A stretch of DNA of 64,000 bases from Diphasiastrum complanatum (Eukaryota; Streptophyta; Lycopodiopsida; Lycopodiales; Lycopodiaceae). Position 1 is the first letter of the stretch. Every line of letters starts with the position of its first letter. A program made the position numbers and the translations under genes. Where the stretch lies: the NCBI GenBank assembly GCA_029204225.1, contig CM055095.1, positions 25,216,503 through 25,280,502 on the forward strand, in the 5' to 3' direction. Under the pieces are notes generated by a model. That model was not told the DNA's origin. It worked only from the letters and a program-made list of their open reading frames with translations, and made no database searches. Below, one piece after another: positions 10,675 to 22,951 of this stretch.

Positions 10675-11640
10675 ATGGTAAAGAGTGATGCTGATCCTAA
10701 TCTTTACAGTCTAAGGCAAGACTCGGATATAGTGTTCATTGTGTTGTACATGGATGGAAGTAATGAGAGCTTAATTGATGAAATAAAATCAGATCTTTCC
10801 AATGCTTTTGACGTGAGTGTTCTAGAATTGATGCACTATTGTCTTGGCATCGAAGTATGGCAAAAGGAAGACATGGTCTTTCTTACACAAAGCAAATATG
10901 CACGAGATTTGCTTTATAAGTTCAATATGCAGGATTGTAAGCCTTTGAGTACACCTATGGATGTCAACATGAAGCTTACTGCATATGATGAATCTAAGAA
11001 AGTGGATGCTATTTGTATAGACAGCTGGTGGGTAGTTTGATTTATTTGGCACACACACAACCTGATATTTCTTATGATGTTAGTGTTGTTAGTCAATTTA
11101 TGCAAGATCCTAGTCAAGCACATTGGAAGTCTGCTAAACGTATTCTCAAATACATTCGAGGGACATTGAATTTTGGTTTGAAGTATGATCAGCCTGAAAT
11201 GCCAATGTTGGTAGGTTATATAGATGTCGATTGGGCAGGTAATATTGATGACAGAAGATCTACCAGTGGTCATACATTCAGTTATGGTGCAGCTGCAATT
11301 TCTTAAAGCAGCAGAAAGCAACCTACAGTAGCCTTATCATTTACGGAAGCTGAATATCGAGCACTCAGCAATGCTACACAAGAAGCGGTATGGTTACGAA
11401 GATTGCTTGTGGATTTAGGTCAATCAAAGTTGCATTCACCTTGCCAAAAATCCAGTTCTACATGCTCAAACCAAGCACATCGAAATACACTACCATTTTG
11501 TTCGAGAGAAAATTCTTGATGGAGCCATTGATCTTGTTTTTTTGTTTATCTAAAGATCAAATGACAGATATTTTTAATAAGTCATTAGGTAGATGTAAAT
11601 TTGAGAGGTTTCGTACTCTATCAGGAATAGAACAATATAA
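10675..11640 (+). pseudogene. Copia RT C-terminus and RNase H, broken
   Basis: The first frame (10675-11040) contains VLYMDGSNES, where the usual YVDD is YMDG: the codon for the second aspartate is GGA (10756-10758), so polymerase activity would be lost. After a frameshift, 11013-11306 has RQLVGSLIYLAHTQPDISY and the RNase H start VGYIDVDWAGNIDDRRSTSG. A TAA follows AAAIS; the tail (LSFTEAEYRALSNATQEAVW) is still legible downstream. Confidence 0.85.
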
Positions 11641-11650
11641 TTTTATCATT

Positions 11651-11659
11651 GAGGGAGAG
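11651..11659 (+). other. Polypurine tract of copia element
   Basis: GAGGGAGAG lies directly before the TG that opens the 3' LTR, the position required for plus-strand priming. Confidence 0.75.
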
Positions 11660-11910
11660 TGTTAGAAATCAATGATAAACTTCATTGTTACTGTTTACGA
11701 GGTACATTACTGTTGACAGTTGTGACCAGCTATCATTAGTCATAGGCTAGTCTATTAGTCTACTTGTAGGTTTTCTCTCTCTATTAGGGGTTCAGGGTTT
11801 TATTTGTACATTTTACATTCTGTATGAGTTAGTGTGATCGAGTGACAGTGCGCCTTCTTGTGGTGATTGCTTATGGTGAATGCTTGATGTTGCATATCTA
11901 ATTCTTGACA
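11660..11910 (+). repeat. 3' LTR of copia element (251 bp)
   Basis: TGTTAGAAATCAATG ... ATTCTTGACA, aligned end to end with the 5' LTR. It is followed by AAGGT, the probable right target duplication. Confidence 0.9.
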
Positions 11911-12230
11911 AAGGTACTTGGCAACTCTTAGCTTCATAAAATTCGAAGGAAGATTGATTGTTTATTTCACACATTTCTTCTGAGAAGGATTCTAGTTGGG
12001 AGGCACTTTCCTCATCAAGGTCATCACCAAAAATCAACGGATGTGGAGAGAGAGGGGGTTTTATGGGAGTAGAGATATTAGAAGACAAAACACCATTCTC
12101 TTTTTTCAGACAAGCAAATATTTTTCGAATATGAGCATTACTAAATCTTTTCTCTTCCGCAATACTAACAACATAATTAGGGAGGTTGATGAAAATATTT
12201 TCAACTATATTCAAAGTGTCCTTTTTTTAT
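11911..12230 (-). pseudogene. Unrecognised coding-like sequence, upstream part
   Basis: Minus-strand continuation of the sequence at 5270-6398. From about 12214 to the insertion it reads as an open frame including NIFINLPNYVVSIAEEKRFS, an acidic stretch (GDDLDEESASQLESFSEEM) and EFYEAKSCQVP up to the copia target site. No family is recognised. Its right edge abuts a copia fragment at about 12231, so the 5' end is also lost. Confidence 0.4.
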
Positions 12231-13487
12231 AAAATCCATGTAAATTTTATTCCAATCCCATTTGCATCCAATTTCTTTCATTTCTCATCAAGAATATGAG
12301 CATAAGCATCACAACCAAATACTCTCAAATGAGAAATATTAGGTTTCTTTCCAGTAACAGCTTCATGAGGTGTCTTACCTTCCACGGATTTTGTAGGACA
12401 CTGATTCAAGATGTGCGTAGCTGTGCTACAAGCTTCTGCCCAAAAGGTGTTTAACAGACCCTTGCTTTTGAGCATCACCCTGGCCATCTCAACAATAGAT
12501 CTGTTCTTTCGTTCTACAACTCCATTTTGCTGTGGTGAATAAGGTGTTGTAGTCTGCCTCTTGATCCCTTGATCTTTGCAGAAATCAATAAATTCTGTCG
12601 AAAAATACTCACCACCTCCATCAGATCTCAAAGTTTTGATGCAACATCTTATTTGCTTTTCAACTAATGCTTTGAATTCCCTGAACTTAGCAAAAGCATC
12701 TGATTTCTTGCTTATGAGATAAATCTAAATGCATCTGTTATAATCATCAATGAAGGTGATAAAGAAATAGTAGCAACTAAGAGATCTAGTCTGCATAGGT
12801 CCACATAGATCATTGTGGATAAGATCCAGGATGCCACTGGCTCTCCTTGCTCCACTTTTGGGAAACCTCTCTCTGTGTTGTTTTCCCAAAATGCAACCTT
12901 CACAAATTTTTCCTTCAAAAGAAATATTAGGCAATCCTATAACTAATACCTCTTTTGAGAATCTGTAAACTTTGAGCACTAATATGCCAAAGATCACTTC
13001 GACTATCAACTGTGCTTACCATAGCTTGAGCAAAAGATCTCGCATTCAATTTGTAGAGTCGATTCTCGTTGACTCTAGCTCCTGTAGCAATCACTTTGTA
13101 GTGATTCTTGATGTCTTTGACAAGACATTTGTCGTTGTCAAACTCAACCTTGAGTTGTTGATCAGCCATCGTCCCAACAGATAATAGATTGTTAGCTAAG
13201 CCAGGTACATATTGCACATTGCTTATCCGCTTTATCTTCCCGCTGGCTAACTTCACTGGTACCACTCCAACTCTTTTAACAGATAGCAACTTGACTTCAT
13301 CACCATTGTGAGTTTCCTTGAGTTCTGAAAACCACTCTTTCCTTGAAGTCATGTGCTTGGATGCACCATTATCAATGTATCAGGTATCCTTGGCCTCATC
13401 ACTTGTCATTAATGTTGTAATGAACAAGTTTGACCTCTTACTTGTATCATCTTCATATTGATCATCATCGTTGATCAGCATAATTGT
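12231..13487 (-). pseudogene. Inverted copia fragment: protease to integrase, same family as 6399-11910
   Basis: On the minus strand this piece matches about 8503-9755 of the neighbouring copia element but lies in opposite orientation. The protease motif reads YIDNGAS and its preceding tryptophan codon is a TGA stop (13380-13382). Then come TSRKEWFSELKE, GAG_pre-integrase with a small deletion (LWHISAQSL instead of LWHQRFGHIS) and the GKICEGC zinc cysteines. The integrase core follows: LIHNDLCGPMQTRS, SDGGGEYFSTEFIDFCKD and QNGVVERKNRSI with the catalytic Asp and Glu. Neither LTR is present. Confidence 0.88.
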
Positions 13488-15750
13488 CTTCATCTAAATC
13501 TGTGTATAGCGAAAAAATCTTCTAGTAAATACTTCATTGTTTGATTAACAAAGTGTGTACCCCGGTCACTGACAATCTCGATCGGACATCCAAATCTGAT
13601 TATAATATTTTCATATAGAAATTTGGCCGTAGATTTTGCATCAGCAACTATGACAGCTTTGGCTTCAACCCACTTGGTCATATAATCAGTAATGTATTAG
13701 GCCTGAGATCCTTGCGCGGTAGGGTGAATAGGTCCAGTATAATCCAGTCACCATTTTTCAAACGGTGTTTGCGATAAAACCGGATGCAAGGGTTCATAAT
13801 TCTGTCTAGTAGGTTGTCGTGCTTGCTGGCAAACATCACATGTTTGAATAAAAAATTTTGTGTCCTTATGAAGCGTAGGCCACCAACAACCTGATTGTAA
13901 AAGTTTGCGAACAGTAATATTTGTAGAGAAGTGTCCTCCACCTATGCCATCATGTAAAAACATGATGAAATCTGGTACTTCATGCGGTAAAACACACCTT
14001 CATAAAATATTATCTGATCCACGACGATACAATTGTCCTGTAATTAATTGATAAGGTTGAGCCTTATGAATCAATTGTCTCTTCTGTACTTTTGTCAAGG
14101 AGTCATTCGGTTGTCCTAGCATCAGGTACTCAGCAATATTTGCTGCCCACTCAGGTACTGCTTCAACATAGAACAATGCAGCATCTGGCAGTTCATCATC
14201 CACTTCAATATTAACTAGGGTGGATGCAATTCGAGAAACGTGATCAGCTAGATAATGTTGTTTCCCCTTTTGAACCACAATTCGAAAGTCAAATTCAGTC
14301 AATAACAATAACCATCTTGCAATAGTCCAGTATTGCACGTCTTATTTACCAAGTAAAGTAACGATTGATGATCCATATAAAATGCAAAGTGCGTCTCCAT
14401 AAGGTAGTGACGAAATTTCCAAATAGAAAAAATCATGGCTAATGCCTCACGTTCAGTTGTTGAATAATTTTTTTTTGGATCTGTAAGCTGTCTGCTTGCA
14501 AATCGTATAGGATAATCCTTCTTATAGTCACATGGTTGCATCAGAACTGATCCAATGGCGTATTTTGAGGCATCCGTATGAACATGAAATTCTATCGTCC
14601 AATCTGGAGAACGCAGTATTGGTGCTGAAGTTAATGCTTTTTTTAACTTTTCAAAGGCTTCTAACGCCTCTACTGTCCAAATAAGAACAATAGTCAGTTT
14701 GTATATAGGTCATGCTAAATCCGCAAAGAAAATAATAAAAATTTGATAGTAGTTCGCATGACCCATAAACTGAAGAACTCCACGAATTGTTGTTGGCGGT
14801 GGCAATTCCACAATAACCTTGATCTTAGAATAATCTGTGGCAATGCCATGTCTTGATATCACATGTCCCAACACAACTCAGTGGGAAACCCATATCTAAC
14901 ATTTTTTCGGATTTAGAGAAATGTGATATTTGCGACATCTTCCAAATACTTTCTCCAATCGATCCAGGTGGGCTGTATCTGTACTATGGACTCCCATGTC
15001 ATCCAAGTAAATTTCAAGGAATTTCTGAAGATAATCTTGAAAAGCAAATTGCATTACTCTTTGGAATGAACTTGGTGCATTACAGAGTCCAAACGACATT
15101 ACTTTGTAAGCATAGGTGCCCCATTTTGTTGCGATCGGCAGGTGCTATCTTAACCTGGTGGTAACCACTAAGTCCATCCAAGAAACTATAAGCTTTCGCT
15201 CCAGCAAGGGGATCCAAAATGCTTTTAGTAAAAGGTAACAGAAAGTGATCCTTCCGCGTCACTTTGTACAACGCTTTGAGATTCACACAAATTCGCAATT
15301 TCCCATTTTTCTTAGGAACAATGACAATCGATGAAATCCATTCGGTATGCTCGATCTCATAAATGAAATCGGCATCAAGCAATCTCTGCAGTTCTTCCTT
15401 TATCAAATCCGCAACATTAGGATTACAGCGATAGAACTTTGTAACCTTTGGAACTGCATCAGGTACTAAAGGTATGGTATGTTCAATCACTGATGTCGGA
15501 ATGCCCTTCAGATCTTGATAAGTCCATGCAAAGCAATCCTAATACTTAATAAGTAGCATGCGTAGTGCTTGATACTGTTCAGGATTAAGTTGTGATCCAA
15601 CTTGTACAATCTTTTTCGGTTCTCCTGGTTCAGCAAGATTCATTGGCTGCGTCCTAGCTGGGCCATCGTAAACCTCAATCCAGAACCAATCTGCTTTATT
15701 GAAATGAGGAAATGAACATGAGGAGCAACTCGAGTTGGTCCCTTCTTATA
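13488..15750 (-). pseudogene. Ty3-gypsy pol remnant (RT, RNase H, integrase)
   Basis: Minus-strand order is RT, RNase H, integrase. RT (about 15490-14890) shows EELQRLLDADFIYEIEHTEW, VPKKNGKLRICVN, FLDGLSGYHQVKIAPADR and, after frameshifts, FGLCNAPSSFQRVM and IYLDDMGVHS with the YLDD active site kept. RNase H (14541-14000) shows RFASRQLTDPKKNYSTTERE. Integrase has a zinc-binding start (HDGIGGGHFS ... CDVCQQARQ, 13963-13748) and a core starting MTKWVEAKAV, then IVSDRGTHFVN (13681-13490), truncated before the catalytic Glu. Several stops and frameshifts make it dead. No LTRs were found. Confidence 0.85.
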
Positions 15751-17230
15751 GTAGAGAGGAGGACCCTAGCCTCTGAATCCTATTGGTCCATTCTTGCCTC
15801 TCTTTTTATTCAAATTTAAAAAAGTGTGGGAACCATCAAAATTGGAGGGAAACCCAACTTTATTCACTAACTTGACATTTAGGCCCTGCAACATTAAAAG
15901 TCCCGCAAAAAGGCCTAAAGTCCTTTTATTGACTTTCTAATTAATCAAATAACTATGTGATCATCGGATTGGACTTACACACGCAGGGTGCCAAATCCCT
16001 CTCACTTATTAATTAGGGTTAGGGTTGTCTTGGGATCCGCAAACCCTCCAACACACTACAAGATGAACTTCCTAATCTGAAAGAGATAATCTTTGATTAA
16101 TAACATTTAATTGTGTTTTTTTTTTTCATAATCAAATTTCTAATAACTAATCTTTGATTAATAACATTTAACTGTGTTTATGTTTTTTTCAGTTTAAATG
16201 CCCGAAGGTCTCCCCAATGGAGATAATGCACTTCAGACAGGAGACCATAAAGCTTGTGATCGAAAATTCATATCCAGTTGCAGTGGCAGAGTGTTCTCCA
16301 CCCAAGCTACTTCCAACTGGAGAAATGGATTTAGAGATCATAGATAGTTGATCTGATAAAAAGTTCGTCTCACTTGATGTGGATGAAACACATGTACAGA
16401 GATTTTTTATAGAAATATATTTATAGTTTTCTATGGTTGTTCTTATTTGTTTGTTTTCCTCTTATTAATTCAAGTTATGATTCATTCATCTTCAGTTTCT
16501 ATGGTTTTCCGACATGTTTGTTTTTCATAGCCTTGTCTGCCTTGTCTTTACCATGGTTTTTTTTGGATAAGTTCAGAAAGATGATCTGATCAAACCTTTG
16601 CCACAACCAATCCAAACATGCGACATAAGTTCACTTAGATTTGTTGCAGCAAAGCTTTGATCAGATCATCTTCTAAACATATCCAAATATGCCAAGACAA
16701 GGACAATACAGACCAAGGCAATGAAGACCAAAAATATAACCGATATATACGAGACTCCAACAAGGGCAAGCGTCGATTCAATATCTGATTGTAGTGGTCA
16801 CTGGAGTTCAAGTGACTGAAGATCTCCCCAATGGAAATAATGCATTTCTTGTTGGAGACAATGAATCTTATTATCGAAAACTCATATTATCCTGTTGCAA
16901 TTACATTGTGTTTTGCACCATGGAAATGGAGATCATAGAAATGAAAGAGCCTCATAGAAAAAGTGGTTCATATATTTTCAAAAATGATGTATACAAAAAA
17001 TTGTATTACATAATACAAAATTCCATAGTTCATAATCTATGGATCTTCAATTTCAATGGATGTTCCAATATCTTTTGCATTTTATATGCTCTTCCTGCCT
17101 TACTCTTACCTACACAAGAGAAATTGTTTTAATTAATATATTTTTTGAAACTGATTCACTTAGAAATAGAAAAAAAGAAATATTTTTATATGGCATAACG
17201 TACCTTTACACCATTCAATCGAAATTGATA
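15751..17230. other. No gene; diverged direct duplications
   Basis: Two stretches resemble each other: 16195-16330 and 16800-16945 share CTCCCCAATGGA.ATAATGCA, a TCGAAAA.TCATAT block and GGA.ATGGA..T..AGATCATAGA. A smaller pair at 16088-16130 and 16147-16190 repeats ATCTTTGATTAATAACATTTAA followed by T-rich runs. A 112-residue plus-strand frame (16794-17132) has no recognisable similarity. 15751-16070 shows nothing identifiable. Confidence 0.4.
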
Positions 17231-17233
17231 GTA

Positions 17234-18334
17234 CTAAGGTAGATCGAATTGCAACATGTCAAGTTCTGATCGAATGTGATTGAGACACCAATCTTCCTCG
17301 ACCTCAACCATTGCAAGAATGTTGTCATTTCTTTTCACTGTTATCTGAAGTTGCTCTTGAGGGTTTATACCAAAATCTTGATCAAGTGGCTTCCAAACAT
17401 TTTTGCATTTAATCCATCTTCTATAATACAGCAGCAAAGTGAGCATTTGTTTTTCGATGTGATATCTAAATGTCATTGATGAGTAACATACGCTGCACTC
17501 AACTTGCTGGTTTTGTTTTTTTATCCCAACCATCATCCAATAACTCGGCGATTATATCAACACTCAAGTCCTTACAAATAAACATTGTTTTCGTTTTTCA
17601 AACATTGCATTTGAAAAAAAAAATCAACAAAAATAGTAAAAGGTGGATACCAACTTAATCTATTATTCTTTGATTCAGTGCTACATTTTAATATACTCTG
17701 AATATCAATATATAGCCTAGATCAAAAACTTTCTGAAATTGCTGCATCAGAAGAAATCCATTCCTCACTCAAAAAATCTGGTAGAGGATATGGCTCTAAT
17801 TTACCAACTAAACCATTTTTATCAGGAAAATAGGTGTGATCATAAAATAAAACTCCCGACTCTAAAAGTGATTTTGGAGAACGACCTTTATATCGTAAAA
17901 TACCGATATCCGAATGTATGACATCGACAAGACTGCAAAACCAACAAAAACATCACAAGAAAAAAATAATTTAAAGAAAATGCTAACTCTAAAGAAATTA
18001 AATCTAAAAACCTACAATTGCATTTTCTTCTATCATTTGGATTCAAATCATGAATGTTGAGCTCATTGTGAAGATAAGCATGCTGAACTAAAACTTCCGT
18101 GATAGATTGACTGGTAGGTGATACTTTAAAATCCATTATTCTGTCTTTCCAAGAGCTTCTATATATGTTATCCGATCTTTTTCTTTTTTGGAATGAGCCT
18201 TTTGTAGAGGGATGCATCAAGATCCATTGATATTTTCAATATATTCTTGGTATCCATTGATCTTCTACATTTTCTTCATTGCAAATATTGATTGCATTAA
18301 TGGTTCCTCTTGGTCTCCGATTATGTGTAGCCAT
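17234..18334 (-). pseudogene. Pseudogene copy A of an unrecognised gene family
   Basis: The minus strand reads like a multi-exon gene: an ATG at 18334 (MATHNRRPRGT), a frame to about 18010 with SSWKDRIMDFKVSP, an AT-rich gap (about 17940-18005) that ends in TTTTGCAG like an intron, then [47 protein letters not shown] and LDQDFGINPQEQLQITV. In-frame stops occur after WIPRIY, after AISESF and after FFFKCNV. The same protein family is seen, also broken, at 39650-40260. I do not recognise a domain; capture by a transposon or a decayed host gene family are both possible. Confidence 0.45.
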
Positions 18335-21300
18335 TAGTCGAAAATTGTGTACGCAAGCTGAGAACGGAGAGAATGTAGAGATTGAGAGGTAAAATTAAGA
18401 ATGACAATCCAAAATAAGAGATAGAATGAAGAAAATGAGAGGTATACCTATGAATGACAAGAAGTTCCTAAACTACAAGGATTAGTTAACTACAGTTTAC
18501 GACTATTGACGTCAAATCAACTTCGAGTGTACAATGACGGGCAACATAAGAGTATTCGGGCAGTAACTGTGGTCCAATCACAATTGTTTGTTCTGCCCCG
18601 CGGGATATTTGAAAATCATGAAAATTTGGCCGGGAAAGTTAAATACATTTTTTGTCCGTCAACCATTGTTACAGTTCATCACAGATGGACACCATTCATT
18701 GGGACACATAAGCGTTGAAAGCGTGCGAAGTCAAAAGCAGCATCTTGACAAAGGGCCCATTTTGAGTTCTAATATCCCCTAATGTTTTGTGTGTAGAATG
18801 TTGTTTTTCTTATGTGTATGAATCCACACATGTGAGTATCGATATTGTATGGCTTTTATACGGATAGGGACAATAGCATATGATATCTAAGTGTTTATGA
18901 CAAGTTCTTGATACATTTGACCCATGAAAGTTGATCAAGCAGAGAATGTTTTTTACCCTTGTGTACCATGATGTTAATACACACTCTTGTAATAGCAAGA
19001 ACTGCTAAACTATTGAAGGATTATATAACAAACCCCAAATAGACTGCCAATTTCAAGAAATACCAACGGAAGTCGGTCTATACCACAATTACAGCTCAAG
19101 CTCCATTGGGTATGGAGTCGAAAAAAAGGCGTTCATGACCACCGACACTTTCAATGGCAATTGGCAAGGCAGATTTCTAACGGTCTACCGACAATTTTCA
19201 AATAGCCTACGGAACTCTGAAATGGACAAGAGATCACGCGTGTAAGCTCGGGCTTTTGAGATACCAATGAGACGTTCAAGCCTGACTCGTGTATGAGCTA
19301 GAAATCACTTAACGAGTGAGGTAAAATAGAGTTAGATTTTGGACAACCGCCTAATCTTCATCTGAACCATTTGCATAGGCTTTAGAGATACATCTTACTG
19401 ATGGTGATATGGTCTGCAATTAGACCATGAGGATAGTCTAAAGTTTCACAAGTTCAGAGTCACGAAGATCTCCAAAGTCATAATCTGGAGTCTCTCTCAA
19501 ACACCGTAGGACCAAACTTTAATAAGTGGCAAGCCGGGCAACCATGGGCAAAAGCAAGAAAAGGGTCAAGGGGACATTGCCTCATGTAGAAGGCATGTGA
19601 CTTAAACAAAGTTCAAACACCACTCATCTCCTCACAAATAGCCCTAATGACATACACTCAATGGCTTCATTCATTGGGCTTGAAGTCAATCAATAGCCAG
19701 GGTCTTTGACAATGATTTAGAAGAGCTCAACTCTATGCTTCATTTGCTCAGAGTTCAGCAAGAACTTGATGGCTGACAGCTAACAAAGTTCACTAGAGAG
19801 GTGGATTGTAACTATTCTTATTGGAGGCACATAGGCTCAAAACTTTGCATATCATGTTAACAAGGAAACGTTGATTAGCTACAACACTCACATTCAAGGC
19901 TACATAGGCTACATAGCTTGATGGGTGCTTAGACAGCAAATAAAGTTTTCACAATAAGGAGGAGCACTGGATAACTTCAACATTTGGTGAAGCTTGCAAG
20001 AGAGCAGTGGATAACTTCAACATCAAGTGGCCCTCACTCAAAAGCCTCCCCCTCGAATTCTTCCAACGAGTTTAGAGATACTTTCAGGCGACTTTTGGGG
20101 TTTGGAAGTGCGACTGGTAGATCTGTAACCAACCCGCAATCTGAAGGCAGATAATGGGCAGGGCTTGATCGTAGGCAAGCAAGAAAATGGCAAAACCCAC
20201 AGAGCAGCTGCAGGTAGGGATGAAACCCACTAGTAGGTTTCTTTTCACGCAAGCAGGGCTGTCGATGAGGGCACGCACAGGGCAGAGAAGTAGGGTGAGC
20301 AGATCCGTGGCCAGGTAGAAGGCGTGGCCAATGGACAGGCAGCCAGAAGTATGAGGAGCGACCTCACAAATGGGTAATGGCCGCAAGAAGGCTACCAATC
20401 AGGTCAGAGAAGGAGGTCGGCTGTGAGATGTTCAAACCCGCAGGTTGCAAATGGGTCAGGCAAGAACTGTGTAGATTGGACACAGTTGGCCGCTGATGAG
20501 GAGAGCGGGGCAGGGAAGAGGTCGCGAGACAGGAGCAGGGCGCAGACAGGTTTAGGAAGAGAGCCGTTGGAGAGAAGAGGGAGCGCAGGTCAGCGAGGTA
20601 TAGGAATGGCCGTAAGAAGGCTAGCAATCAGGGATACAGGTAAGGCATATGTTCTCCTGTGGATTTTGTGTAAGCACGAAGCATGATAATCCACCAAAAT
20701 CCAGAATCAACTGGAGCGACTCTTCCAATAGCATTCAACTTCATACCAGGGACGACAACATGCTTACGTCCTCAGATTCAGACTTGGTCGCTGCCTTTCC
20801 AACGTAGATCAGTTGCAACAGAGGTTCACGCTTTGCAATATCAGGGACTACTAAAACCTGTCTCCAACACCTACTCCGAACAGAGAAAAGGCTTCAATGC
20901 ATACATGCAGGACGTGACAGTAGCACCAGACTATGCACATAAGACTCAATAGAAGATCGGATCACAACACTCCTCCATAATAGCACCAATGATGCCTATG
21001 ATCATTTCAGACAACAAGTTTTAAAGGGCAACGCGCTACATCGAAATTCTAGTGACTAAGGTGTGTGGCAGCAGCGCATTCAGATTTGCCTTCAAACTTT
21101 CAATAAAAGGCTGCGATAGGGGGAAGACCCTTCTCGACACCATCGTGCTCTCCCGGTGACTACTTTGTCGCAAGACAATATTTTCTAGGCTAGAAATATT
21201 TGTTAATCATCACATATAAAGAACATCAATCAAACATCTGCCATTCTGTCTACAAAACTTAGGCAAAAGAGACTATGTGCAAGCATTCATCTGCAGAGCA

Positions 21301-21718
21301 TAACGAAACCAAGAACCATAAGTGCTTAGCAAGCAGAGAACATCAAAGTGCCCATAGTTTCATAGGCCTGCAATAACAAGATTAGATGACCTCCAAATCC
21401 TCACAACCTGCAACAAAGTGTTAGAGACAACAAGGGCATAAACTCACAATCCACAAACAATAATCTAGAGAATAAACACAATACTATAAATCAACCAACA
21501 GATTAATAGCAATGAATTAAAAGGAGTTTGCAGCAAAGATCCAACAAAGAAGTTAGAGTGGAAGGCACCAAGCAGATCAGCCTCTTCTCCTTTCCTCCTC
21601 CTTGTCTCTGTGGGATTGAGCACAAATTGGAAGTGGAAGAGATGGGATGCAACAAATTAACAGGGTCTGAAGTGGGAGGCACCAAGCACAATGCTTCTAC
21701 TCCTTCCCTCCTTCTCCA

Positions 21719-21722
<4 letters not shown>
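18335..21722. other. Gene-free stretch
   Basis: Several short open frames exist but none shows a recognisable domain or a convincing splice structure. 20030-20640 is GC-richer than its surroundings and holds a near-identical direct repeat (AATGGCCGCAAGAAGGCTA at about 20380, again as AATGGCCGTAAGAAGGCTA at about 20605). The 89-residue plus frame at 20683-20952 is unassigned. Confidence 0.4.

Positions 21723-21789
<67 letters not shown>
21723..21789 (+). repeat. (CT)n microsatellite, left flank of gypsy insertion
   Basis: An uninterrupted CT run of about 67 bp that stops exactly where the left LTR begins (TGTTGCGCCG at 21790). The other half of what was probably one tract is at 28059-28181. 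Confidence 0.9.
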
Positions 21790-21793
<4 letters not shown>

Positions 21794-22707
21794 GCGCCGA
21801 CGCCTCAAAGGGCGCTGGGACTTGAGTGGTTTCCCCAACACGTGCTTAAGTCTAACATTCATCCATCATGCACTTACGTAAAAGCCAACTCAGAAACGTA
21901 ACAAGCTTAACCATTCAAACTTAAGAAAACTGGAATCCGAACCAACCCGAAAGCCAACTCAGAATCCGTCTCCAAAAGGTAACCAAAGGCAAAGACAAGC
22001 CACACATGAAACCCAAGGCATAGTGGTCGCCAAACTGACCAATTGGCATAGCGGCAAGCCCCATGTCGATGACAGGGACCCTTAGGCGCCAGTGACGCAA
22101 AAAGGTTGTAGTAAGGGTCCTTCCACTTGGACCAGTCTCGGAGGCGAAACCGAAATGGTAATCATCCCCAAGGATCAACTTTATTAGATTTGGAAGAGGT
22201 TACATTCATACATAGACTGACTGGTCTCGGGGCCACCAACACGTGCTGGGCATTGTGTCTGGCTCGTGCTGGTAGAGGGAGCTGAGACCTGGCGACTGGA
22301 TTCTTGGCGCTGGTTGAGTTGTCCAAGTTTCTGTCTGCCGGACTCCCCCTATAGTTCTGTTGTGATTCGGCGCACCCCCTCTGTCCCGAAATATAGTGCT
22401 TTCTGGTAAAGCACGCTTTTTAGGACTTAGTTTTTATTTTGCTGATTAAGCCTGGCAAGCCTGGCAGAATCAGTCTAGCTCCCGGACATGGGTCCCGGGA
22501 GCCGTCCCGGCGGCAGAATCAACTTGCTTCCTGACTAGGCCATGACTCGAGCTCCAGAGCTAGCTCATGACTTGTGGCTACTTGACTGGCTCACCACAGG
22601 TCGGAGGCTCAGTCCTTGACATTCTAACTTGCTCTGGGACCTTAGGGAGTGTCACCCCTTAGAGTCTTACAGGGCACGCTGGGTGCACCCGAGTCAGCTT
22701 TACAACA
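21790..22707 (-). repeat. 3' LTR of the chromovirus
   Basis: On the minus strand it begins TGTTGTAAAGCTGACTC (22707) right after the polypurine tract and ends CGGCGCAACA (21790). It aligns throughout with 27142-28058. In the first ~190 bases of the plus-strand alignment I count about nine differences, mostly transitions. Confidence 0.9.
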
Positions 22708-22717
22708 TCCTCCCCTC
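22708..22717 (-). other. Polypurine tract of the chromovirus
   Basis: The minus strand reads GAGGGGAGGA immediately upstream of the TGTTG start of the 3' LTR. Confidence 0.75.
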
Positions 22718-22951
22718 GTTTGAAAAAGCTGATGTCCTCATCAGGGCCAAACTAGACCTAGGACGCATGGCACGGGCTTAATTCACCGGCCTTAACAACT
22801 TTTGAATTAAAAAAATACATTGGCAGTAGCACAGGAAAAGTGTAGATAAAGTTCACTTACGTAAAACTTGTGTAAAGCTGCAAGTGATTTATTGACAAAC
22901 TTAAGAAAGATACCTGAAAGTTCCTTGAACTTCAGAATTGGCCATGAGTGT

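Larger units (their letters stand above)
6399..11910 (+). mobile_element. Nearly complete Ty1-copia LTR retrotransposon, defective
   Basis: Both LTRs (6399-6661 and 11660-11910), a primer-binding site, gag, protease, integrase, reverse transcriptase, RNase H and a polypurine tract occur in Ty1-copia order (integrase before RT) on the plus strand. Flanking bases AAGGC (6394-6398) and AAGGT (11911-11915) look like a 5-bp target duplication with one change. Frameshifts and stops after 9144, 10018, 10668, 11040 and 11306, a lost zinc-knuckle cysteine and a changed RT active site show it cannot move by itself. The leader between the primer site and gag is unusually long (about 0.95 kb) and holds two sets of tandem repeats. 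Confidence 0.9.

Noticed and set aside
21503..21881. Open frames of about 118 residues on both strands with Ser-Leu or Glu-Arg repeats
   Set aside because: They are produced by reading the (CT)n tract and the LTR edge; no independent coding evidence. The same applies to 28011-28480, 47212-47520 and 57893-58421.
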